Of a DNA stretch of 64,000 bases, positions 12,401 to 24,400 are shown one piece after another. The notes under the pieces are model-generated. The model was not told where the DNA came from, made no database searches, and saw only the letters and a list, made by a program, of their open reading frames with translations. The DNA comes from Incurvaria masculella. Its lineage: Eukaryota > Arthropoda > Insecta > Lepidoptera > Incurvariidae. Both the position numbers and the translations under genes were made by a program. Positions within the stretch are counted from its first letter, which is position 1; each line of letters opens with the position of its first letter. Where the stretch lies: the NCBI GenBank assembly GCA_946894095.1, contig OX335641.1, forward strand, positions 2,932,501-2,996,500, given 5' to 3'.

Positions 12401-15400
12401 GCCTAGGTTGCGAAGAACACCCAGTCCCACTCGCAAACTAGATTTCTCTACCTCTCCGTATTCCGTATAATGTCTTCAGTGACGACTTTGCAGCTATTTC
12501 CATTTCTCTCAGTCTCGAACCTATTTCTCACCTTCAAAGTTCTGGTCCTTAGGTATTTTCTTTCCCTTGGTATGTATGTGAGTTTGACATGTAGTTGTTT
12601 TGTCGCTTTTGAAAATATAGCTATTTCTGGTCCGTATACTGTGGCATCAACAATTATTGACCTAATACTGAGTTGTTATGTACAGTATGCTTATATTATA
12701 ATTGTTTTATTTCACGATGACCATTGAATAAGAAGGAACCATCAATAACGAAGACTCATGGCACTTGGATGTAGTGTTGCATGTGCTCACCAGTAGCACT
12801 TGTTCAAGTTTCAAAGTATCCTTGCCCATTAGGTGGATGGAACGGATTGGGAGGAGCAACTGAAACACCTGAAACAGGAGGACATGTCTGATACAAAACC
12901 GGCCGACTACAATTCCAAAGCTGCCATAAGGTAAGTAATTACAGAGATGCACATGTGGTTTCTTCTTCCTGATATCTATTTGCCAAAGTATTTGAAAGGC
13001 TCGAATACCTGAATAATGTGCCAAGTAGAAAGAACTACTAAAAGAAATACTGCATACCGAACCAGCAAAACTTACCTAAGAGTGGCTCTAGCGTCTGATG
13101 CCAAATACGATCTTGGTGACGATGGCAATATTTTTAAATGTTCAATCTTTGCAGTCAATTGTCCGCAACGCAGATGATGCGTTAAATAAATCTATGTAGG
13201 AATAATCTTAACCACTGTGTTAGTAGGAGGCGGATTACGGAAGGAGAGACTGTAAGAGAATTCAAAATTGTGGGTATGGGCTTGGGTATGGGTATGGCAG
13301 GAGGCGAAATTGGCAGACTAAATACCCGCGAATGGTATGTTTTGCTGGTTCGGGTCGAGCCTTGCAGTATATTCGTAAAGTAGTTCTTTTTACTGACCTC
13401 TTTCTTCAACTAATGTATCCTTGCTTCACGGTCGATTATACATACATACATATCACTTTCCTTGGAATAAGCGACGTACCTGCTTAGTACGAAAAAGTAT
13501 ATTTACTGAGCTCAAATACCTATTTTCCCTCCCAGGATGCATGGTTTTCTCTTACAGAATTTCATTTATACCGACTGTTTCTAACTGATGTTGTTGATAA
13601 TGGCCTACAAATAAATGCTATTTATATACCCATTCTCCAGTTCTTCTGTCATGTTGCCACATTGTGAAATGAACTGCTGGTCGTCAAAACAAAAAAGTTA
13701 ATAAACTCACTTCGGACACAATTGCCCACCTAGAAGTTGGCATGGCACCTCAATCGCCAGCTAATTATTCCACTTAGTCGCCGCCACCTGTGCATATACC
13801 TGCAGAAAGGCATTGCACAAAGTTAACCATAGAATCTTAACTGATTAGTTAAAAACTAGAGAATTGACGGTGCCTTGCCAAAGTGGTTTCTATCCTGTCT
13901 GTTTGGACGAAACCCATAAGTCATCTTTTATGGGTACCATCCCAATATTCTTCATATTACGAAATGAAATTGGTCTAACATTGTATTCTGTGGCTGCATA
14001 CTATTTGGCACTTGCAAATTCGAATGATTACTTGCAAAGAATTGTTCGGGTGCAGGGCCCGCAAGAAGGCCGCCGCCATGAAGAGCCCCGAGGCGCTGAC
14101 GGCGCGGCGCCGCCGCCACTGGCAGCTCATGGCCAAGAAGGAGCTGGGCAAGGTGCAGCGGGCGCGCGCGCAGCAACACAAGGAGGCGACGCAGCAGCGG
14201 CGGCGGCTCGCCGCGCTCTGCTGCAAGCAGTGGCGCGCCAAGGCGATGCAGGTGTGTAGTACTGTCGGCGCATGAAGTGCTGGGAAAATTGCAGCAGGTG
14301 CGTGGTGTAGTTTGCGGTACCTCGAAAATCAATTCATTAGAAATCAACACTTTCCTTGTGTTTGTTGTATAACATTACAGGATTGCTTCCTTATTAGCGA
14401 CAGCCGACTTCCTTGTACAGCTCGTGGTCTAGGGGCTAGAGGACTTTTATCCGAGAGGTCTGGGTTCAAATCCTCACCCGGATATGCACCACATTCTTTC
14501 TCTGAGTTGGATAAGTGCATTTCGTTACGAATGCGAGCTGTTCCATGGCTCGGAACCCATGTAAAGCTGTAGGTGCCCCTCCTCTACTAGGTGGTAATGA
14601 TGCGTAATTTTTTTCAAAACCAACCTGTTCGATTCCCGGATTGGGGGTTTTTTTAAAATCTAATAGTGCAGTGTTAGTTTTTATCAAAATAGGCCTCATG
14701 ACTCTTTCGAGTGTTTTACGCTATTTCTTGTAGTTTCGGATTTGGCCCTGAAGTCCCACTTGAAAAATTCACCGTGTATACAGCCCACTCAATAGATTTT
14801 TTTTTTTTATGTGACTGGACATGGATGGCTAATACCACAAGTTCTGTCATGGTATTAGCCCAACACACCACATGGGAACTAGGTGCCATGCCAGGACCTT
14901 CCTTATAGTGCACGGCTACATTGAACTGGATGGAAAACACGGACAATTTTCATTGCCGCTTCGACCATCGTTCATCCAATGCGATGGTACCAACCCGGGC
15001 GGGATAAACCCTACCACCTTGTAAGTAAGGAAGGGGACCTACAGCTTAACGTGGAATCCGAACCACGGCCAGCCTCTCTCAACGGTCGAATGGTCACCCA
15101 TCCAAGACCAGACCGGACCCAGCGTTGCTTAACTTCGGAGAGCGATCGCCGAAGTGTCGCGCCACTGGGCCACTGAGGCTGACAAAGCGCTGTTAGTCAT
15201 TTCGGGGACAGACTTCTCTGGTAGTATCTTGGACAACATGATTTATCCTAAAATTGGGTTTTGTCTGCGGCGTATAGATTGTCTTTCGCATGCTCTGTGC
15301 TTTATGTAACTAGATATGGATAGCTAATACCACATCTACTGTCATGATATTAGCCCAACACACCAAAGAACCCCGCACAAATCGTATGGGAATTGGCTCC

Positions 15401-18400
15401 CGGTCAAATTGGCTGAAATTTGGATATGTTGTTCGTTTCGGCATCCTGAACAAAAGTCTCAATGGGCACAAAGCCCAATTTTGCTTATTTTGGCCGCTAC
15501 GGGGCTCCAAAGCTCCACGGGTTGACCATTATTTACTACTCAAAACGGCGATCTCCTGGCAGTTTAGTATTTTCTACGCTGAGGAAAAAGTACCCTCTCA
15601 TGTTTTCGGGGGGGCTAAATTCAAATCCAATGTCAATATGACAATATTGACAGTTGACAGCTGTCAATTAGTTGTCAACTAGCTGTCAAACAGCGAGAAA
15701 TAAACAAAATCGATAAAATCCACATGTGAATGTAGGTTTTTGAGGTTGCTGAGTTCAAAACTGATGGCCAAAAGACAATAATGACAGTTGTAAAATGCTG
15801 TTTGACAGTTAGTTGACAGCTGTGTTTGTTGTATAACATTACAGGATTGCTTCCTTATTAGCGACAGCCGACTTCCTTGTACAGCTCGTGGTCTAGGGGC
15901 TAGAGGACTTTTATCCGAGAGGTCTGGGTTCAAATCCTCACCCGGATATGCACCACATTCTTTCTCTGAGTTGGATAAGTGCATTTCGTTACGAATGCGA
16001 GCTGTTCCATGGCTCGGAACCCATGTAAAGCTGTAGGTGCCCCTCCTCTCATGTTTTCGGGGGGGCTAAATTCAAATCCAATGTCAATATGACAATATTG
16101 ACAGTTGACAGCTGTCAATTAGTTGTCAACTAGCTGTCAAACAGCGAGAAATAAACAAAATCGATAAAATCCACATGTGAATGTAGGTTTTTGAGGTTGC
16201 TGAGTTCAAAACTGATGGCCAAAAGACAATAATGACAGTTGTAAAATGCTGTTTGACAGTTAGTTGACAGCTGTCAACTGTCATTATTGTCTTTTGGCCA
16301 TCAGTTTTGAACTCAGCAACCTCAAAAACCTACATTCACATGTGGATTTTATCGATTTTGTTTATTTCTCGCTGTTTGACAGCTAGTTGACAACTAATTG
16401 ACAGCTGTCAACTGTCAATATTGTCATATTGACATTGGATTTGAATTTAGCCCCCCCAAAAACATGAGAGGGTACTTTTTCCTCAGCGTAGCAAATACTA
16501 AACTGCCAGGAGATTGCCGTTTTGAGTAGTAAATAATGGTCAACCCGTGGAGCTTTGGAGCCCCGTAGCGGCCAAAATAAGCAAAATTGGGCTTTGTGCC
16601 CATTGAGACTTTTGTTCAGGATGCCGAAACGAACAACATATCCAAATTTCAGCCAATTTGACCGGGAGCCAATTCCCATACGATTTGTGCGGGGTTCTTT
16701 GAGCAAGGTGCCAGGCCCTTCCTTTCACTGCATGGTTACATTTAACTGGAATGACTGGGACTAACCCTACCACTTAGTAATCCCTGATGGGGTCTTCAGC
16801 TTTACTTTCATTCTGAAATACGAGCGCCTATTCCTTCTAAGCATGCCCGGGAAGACATTTAGTGAACCCCACGTGTATTAAGTTTAGTCAAGTCACACAG
16901 CTCAAAGTCTATTTCATTTTATTAAGCGAAACGAATCCCCAAACGCTATCGCCATCGCAACGCACGTCTCAATCGCACCCCCGTGTCGGTCCGCAGTCGC
17001 AGAAGAACATGAAGGAGACGGTGTGGCGGTGCAAGCGGCTCTCGCGCGAGATGCAGGCGTACTGGCGGCGCTACGACCGCGCCGAGCGCGAGACGCGACG
17101 GCGGATGGAGCGTGAGGCCGAAGAGCAGAGGAAGGTATAGTGTGTAGTTGGAACTTGCATCCCTTATTCCTTACCCCTCCAACCTATAGCCGGGCCACTC
17201 GCCGCAGAGAATCAGAGCACCCCTTTTTAGTGGGGCTTTTGAGAACCTACCGTTTCTTAAAGTCGTTCCTCTGCCGCACTGTCCTCATTCCTTGAACCTG
17301 GGAGTTTTTAATCGTAATGTAAACAAGTTCGATGGCTTTGCAGTAGTCCTCGGATTGGCTGGTATTGTGTGAATTTGGCTTTTCTGAACAGTTTCTTTAA
17401 CTGGGAGGAGACTATCTAAACGCGAGAAAACACACAACAATCAGGAAAACTAAAAAATGGCTGCCTTCTGTATCAGATTTTATGTTTTAATTCTATATTG
17501 CCACCTGGTGTAAGATTTTGAATAGAGCTGTCTCTATAGTTCATTTATTAACCCGGATTGTGCCACCGCTGCGGTGGGTGACAAATACAAATGTGGAATA
17601 CTAAACAATAAAAAGAAATACAATTCAAATGATTAAAGTACACTATATTATGGCCGTCAAATGTTTTACGAACTTCAAAAGCCTGTTGGCATAAATATGT
17701 TTTTGAATGTTTTTTTATTTGTGTTCATTTTACTGACCCTTATGAATCTGTACAATCTCCGTTGGCAGATGGACGTGGAGATGATGGAGGCGAAGCGTCA
17801 GCGGCGCAAGCTCAACTTCCTCATCACGCAGACGGAGCTGTACGCACACTTCATGCAGCGCAAGCTGGGCGCGGGCGGCGGCGATCGCGCCGACCCGCTC
17901 ACCTCGCGCATCCTCGCGCAGCTCGACGACGCGCCTGTCACGCACAGCGACCTCTACGATAGGTACCTATCCCGGAGGGCAGGGGCATAGGTGAATGAAG
18001 ACCTAGACGTTTCACCAATAGGTCAATGCCGTAGGGACGAACAATAGATGGCACGACTGCATGGATACATGTTTACAGGTATGGAAATAGGACGGCGCTG
18101 TATACTTGCGAAATAGCCAATAAATAGCGCTGTACAAATGTAGGATTTGTTTATAGATTAATAATACAATTTGGTTTCAAAGTTGGAAAATATACAATTT
18201 TGAATCGATGCACAAATATTTTTGACAACCAATAAAATCAAATAACTTTTTAATAGATTTAAAGCAGTAAGACTGATAGCTACGCCATCTATTATACAAT
18301 TGGACATGTTTTGCTGTAGAAAACTAGTTTCTCTTGAGGGTACTGCGTGACATAATTGTAGGTAAATAATGGATGTTTAAATTAAAAAATTTAGGCTCTT

Positions 18401-21400
18401 AAGTGATTGATACTAGATCAACACCTGTGGTCACATGTAGCACCCTCATTTAGCTCAACAAATCTCCGGTAATCCACAGTTGCTGCTAGGTTTTTTATGT
18501 GGAAGTCGGTGGTCACTCTCTCATTACTACCTTTATTAAGGTGCAGAAGCTGCACTACTTGAAGAACCCTACTCCCCCTACCGCTCTCCGGTCGCTCTCT
18601 AATCCCACACCGACGGTTCGATCTCACCCCGTCAGCGAGGAGATGAAGTCGCAGGCGTGCCGGAACGCGCGCGACGCCTTCCGCGCGGACCGAGCGCGCG
18701 TGCGCGCGTTCGACTCGGCGGCGGGTGCGGCGGCGGCGGCGGCGCCCGTCGGCGACTACGCGCAGCCCGCCATGTTCCGCGGCACGCTCAAGGGCTACCA
18801 GCTGAAGGGGATGAATTGGCTCGCCAACTTGTACGATCAGGTCGGTGCTGGACGTTTTAAGGTGGTCCGAAATTAAAGCTCCTCGTTCCTTGATTATATC
18901 TTAGCTATTATGCAACAACCTTACCTCAAAAAACCACTGTAAAATCTGACAGTTCTCAGAAGCAAGGCAGACCGGGTTGGTTTGAAAAATTGGTTATCAT
19001 TTGGTTGGCTCACGAAGGTCGGAATTATAAGTGTCGTGATTCGTCGCATATGAAATAATTCAGACCAGTTATCCTGGTAAGAGCTGTACAGGCTTTATTT
19101 GGACTGTGTGTAAAACTTTGCATGTGGTAACAGAGGGATGTAGACCAAAAGATCTTCTATCTCCAAGGGATTCAAAGGGTTCTATCTCCCCTCTGCCTAT
19201 GCTATACACGATAACCGCTGACTGCATGCTCAGTGTCACACTACAAACTACAAACACTGTTTTGTATTGCACTCTGCCTATGCTATGTGAGTTTTCCAAA
19301 GGAATTTATTCCCGTGCATATTGTAAGAGGCGACTAAGTGAGTTGTCGCTTGTGGTTCAGATTCTACATTAAACTGTAGGTCCCATTCCTTACTAAGGTG
19401 GTAAGGTTAACCCCACCTGGGTTGGGACCATCATATTGGATGATTGATGGTCTAAGGGGCAATGAAAATTGTCCGCATGTCCAATGAGGGAATGTCCTGT
19501 CACCTAGCTCTTATATGGTGTGTTGGGCTAATATCATGACACTTGATGTGGCTGGCTATCCAAAAACTCAAGCAATAAACACTGATGTTTCCCACCAGGG
19601 CATCAGTGGCATCCTCGCGGACGAGATGGGCCTCGGTAAGACCGTGCAGTGCATAGCGTTCCTGTGCCACGTGGCGGAGCGGCTCGGCGTGTGGGGCCCC
19701 TTCCTGGTGGTGTCGCCGGCGTCCACGCTGCACAACTGGCAGCAGGAGATGCAGCGTTTCGTGCCCGACTTCAAGGTGGTGAGTACACAGCCCAATATTG
19801 ACTGTGCTGACTACTGTAAATGTAGGTTTACCTTCACATCTGGATTAAGCCCTCCCGAGTTTGAACCATCGCATTGATGAAAAGTTGGAGAACTTCCAAG
19901 TATTCCTGCAGGTTTAAATGTTTTGCTGTAAGTAGCCAATTTTGATCCTTGTCACAAGACCAATAAACTTGAAATTCTGAAAATGTTTTACACCGCAACC
20001 ACTTTGATTATATTTCACATTTTTATAATGAACTAGCTGAGAGCCTCCGCTCGAGTCAATGACGTTTTGGACTGATGTCGGGCTGAATTATTTCTCAGTA
20101 ATTATATGAGAGCCCCCATACAAACTGTCATCCCCTATATCACCCCCTTCGAGTTTAATTTTTGCCACAAAAGGTAGCCTATGTCCTGCTCCAAGGTCCA
20201 GACTATATCTATACCGAATTTCATCATAATTGATTCAGCGGCTTAGACGTGAAAATGAAACAGACAGAGTTACTTTCGCAATTATAATATTTGTATGTAT
20301 GAGTGGCTTAAAGTGCAATAGTTTTTGGATACAAAAATACTTTGTATGTTAAGCTTTAAAGAAATGTGGTTTATGGGCAGGTGCCGTACTGGGGCAGCCC
20401 GAGTGAGCGTCGAATCCTGCGCCAGTTCTGGGAGCGGCGCGACCTGCACACGCAGTCGGCCGCCTTCCACGTGGTGGTCACCTCGTACCAGATCGTCGTC
20501 TCGGACCTCAAGTACCTGAACCGCGTCGCCTGGCAGCACATGATCCTCGACGAGGCGCAGGCGATCAAGTCCTCGGCGAGCATGCGCTGGAAGCTGCTGC
20601 TCGGCTTCAGCTGCCGGAACCGGCTGCTGCTCTCCGGTGAGTGGCCCTCGAACGCTTCCTGGTCAGTGTGCATGGACACCTCGGACCTCAAGTGACTGAA
20701 CGCCGTCGCCTGGAAGCAGAATATGCTTGGCCATGATCATGCACTGGAAGCTGCTGCTTTACTTCAGTGGGGTTCCAGCGCTATCTGGTTGGTGAGCACA
20801 GACATGTTGTGCCGGCGCCATTTTTGGGCGCCATGTTGTCATTTGGAGCAGACCAGCCCCAAGAACAGCACCCGTTCACAACCATCATGCCTGGTTCAGC
20901 CATCGCCTCTCAACCATCTTTCAGGGAAAGGGGTGACCCAAAACCATGCGATAATATAATTTCACTGGATAATTGTTGATCGCCTCTGTCTTTTTTATAC
21001 ATATAACCTAACCTAACCTAATTTTATTCACCTTTCCATAATATAACCTAATAGAACTATGGGTAGTAAAAGTCCAGTGAATTCGCAATGTCACTTGTAT
21101 CATTGTAGTATTGACAATCACTTTGGCACATTAACTAAATCCAGCTAAAAATTATTAAATATATATACACACACGCAGGCACTCCAATCCAGAACAGCAT
21201 GGCGGAGCTGTGGGCGCTCCTGCACTTCATCATGCCGACGCTGTTCGACTCGCACACCGAGTTCAACGAGTGGTTCTCCAAGGACATCGAGAGCCACGCC
21301 GAGAACAAGACCACCATCGACGAAAGTGAGTGTCCTTTGTGACTGCTGCATCCAAAGCCACACTGCTTTTGAAACACCTCGTGGAATATCCATGTGGTAA

Positions 21401-24400
21401 CGATGTAATTATCATTACCTGAACGTCCAATCTTCCTTTGTGCCATCTGTTATTGATTAGCTAATATAAATTTAATTCTAATTTAATACATTTAATAATT
21501 TACAATAAAAAAAAAAATTATCTGGGATGAAAAATAAATTTTTTCATACATTTCATCGAGGTGACATGACAAAAATGTATGTGAACTGCAATATTTTGTT
21601 TTGATTTCATAAACATTTTTAGTTATAAAGGATGTCGTTATCCTCCAGAGAGAGTGGTGCACATTAAAAAAAGAATGTTATGTATTACAAGAATTTTATA
21701 CCATATTTTGTGATTTCAATGAGGAGTTTACAGAAAAAATCTGGTAGGTTGTAGAGGTTATGAAGCTATAAAGGGTTAAATCGTAAATGTTTATTTTTAT
21801 TTCCATAGAGACAAACCACCTTCATTGACATTTGAAATTACTTGCCATTTCTAATCCATTATATTCACTTATGGACACCTCAGAGACTTATTAACAGTGG
21901 GTGGTTTGGTGCAGAGCACCTGTCCCGACTGCACATGATCCTCAAGCCATTCATGCTGCGCCGCATCAAGCGGGACGTCGAGAACGAGCTCTCCGACAAG
22001 ATCGAGGTGATGGTGCACTGCCCGCTCACCATACGCCAGAAGTTGCTCTACATCGGTGAGTGTGCGTCCGTTGGCGGAAGTGGCTGCACCCATTCGATTA
22101 ATCTAACACACTACCGTACGGGTGTATTGTTGTTAATTGTTTATTCATCATCCACAGGCACCACACTGCACTCGGATGTGTCATATTTTATCATTATCAT
22201 TAGCCAGCATTCATGGCGAAGAAAAACTGGCAAGAAACTTTGCTGATTTTTTAACATCCACTTAGTCTAAGTTTACAAATTTGTTTGCCATTGCCCCCAT
22301 GGTCTGAGGACGCCCTGGATCGATGGTCCATCCATCGCCTCTCTCAACCATATTTTAGGGGAAGAGGTTTTAGGTAGATTAAGTATATTACGGGTGTATG
22401 GATGTGTGTTAGGTCAGGTTGGGTTATGCCACCAGCCTTATTGCACATTCCAACCGGGAACATTTTGACTCCCAACGCTTCACCTCTGTATTTAGCAGCA
22501 TGCAAATGGGCTGCTAGTGGATAGAATGGTGTCTGCCCTCTTCTTGCAGCGTGTGCTATTTTTGGAATTAATTGATAATGCTGCGACAATGATAAAATCA
22601 AAATTATATATTGAGGACTAAAATAATGCCTATTTAATGGTCTATCTATTAAAACACTATAGATCATAAGCAACTCTGTAAGGGCATACCAGGATTTTGT
22701 AGGATTCACAACTAGAAAAAAAATTTGTCTGCAATGGAACGGAACTTTTGTTTTGTCATCCCAATTGAAGTGCGTATGGCTTGTGACAGCGCTGAAGAAG
22801 AAGATAAAGATTGAGGAGCTGCTGCATTACTCGGGTGAGGGAGGCGGGGGTGGAGGCGGCGGCGGGGGAGGCGGAGGCGTCGACAAGAACTTCACATCCA
22901 GCCTCATGAACCTCGTCATGCAATTCCGCAAGGTTAGATCCTACATATTATGAGAACATATGCTTATAGGATAAAAACATTTCTAGACCATTTTTACCGA
23001 AATCTAGTTATTTTCACGGTATTTTTTCCATAATATTTTTTATCGAAATCGCATTTTAAACACTTTCTGTCTAATGATAAAACGCTTATAAAGTTAACGT
23101 TAAGAATAACATTGCAAGTTAAATAAAAGCTTGTAAACAACACCAATATTGATGAATACTTTTTTTTTTTGTGTACTTTTTCATTTGTGAATCCCAATAA
23201 ATCAAACTGACTAATTGTGTTAAAAGTACTAAACTTCTAAATCGCTATGTAGCTTTAAAAATAATATCAAATAGAATCAGAAAAAAGTGTATTTATCCGG
23301 CTTATTGTGCCCGTTCACCTTGCAATCCACAAATGCACAGGTTACAATGGCTTCAACCCGTACTTTTTACGAGTTTTAGGGTTTTTTTTTAGTTTAAATA
23401 AATTGTATGTTTGGCTTCAAAAGTGGTGTGAAGAAGACACTGGCCAGCAGCCACGGCTTTTGCAGCCATCGTCGGGTACCTAATTAGGTTCTAGTGTAAG
23501 CAATATGCCGTGCCCAACTTAAAAAAAAATCTTTCAATCTGCAATCTGCTCTTAGCAGTAGCTGATAGATTGAAGCAACGTCACTATGGGGCTGGCATGG
23601 TGGGCGATGGCTTAAGCCCCAAACAAACGTCGTGAAAAAAAAAACCAACCTTGCAGGTGTGCAATCATCCCGAGCTATTCGAGCGCCGCGATGTCCGCTC
23701 GCCGCTCGCCCTGCACTGCGACGACTACCACATGCCCAAGTTGCTCGCGGAGGAGGGTATTCTGCTCCGCGCGATACCGTCGCGGCGCCACCTCCTCGAC
23801 AATCTGCTGTCACTGCACACGCCTGCGTACGTGCACCAGAGCGCCGCGGACGGGGGTGCCTTCTCGTTCGCGAGGTTCGCGGACCTGTCGCCGATGGAGG
23901 TGTACAGGATACAGCTCTGCGGATGGTATCACGTGTGAGTTTTATCCATTGTCATCCGCATGGTTAGTTTGATAAGCCTTTAGTCTGTAAAATATCTGAT
24001 CCATGTGAAATTTGTTAGAAAGTCATAACCATTAGTCGTGAGCGTTGGTGCTGCTTTTCGGAAAGATTCAACGCTGCTAATGCTGTTCAAAGATAATTGG
24101 TTGCGCAAACAGTTGCAAAACAACTTCATTGTTTTGATACATATGTACAGGCACCGCGTGCGCGATCGGGTTATAGGTGACTGTTTTCGACTATATAGGC
24201 TAGCCTATGTTCGGATTCAACGTAAAACCTTAGGTTCCTTATTAGGAAGGTCCTGGCTTGGGCCCTAGTTAATCAAATTAAAATAATTAGAAAGGTAGAT
24301 GGCGCTGTTTACCCTCAAATTAATTGAAAAAATTTTTTTTTTTTACCTTAAAAAACACACACACAAATTGTATCGAAGGACTTGGCACAATGTGAGACAT

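Noticed and set aside
15090..15170. 5S rRNA gene on the minus strand
   Set aside because: Only an inner part of 5S is present and it runs into the SINE body.
24038..24268. Extra Ino80 exon in intron 14
   Set aside because: The 76-codon frame resembles no INO80 segment, and the neighbouring exons join in phase without it.
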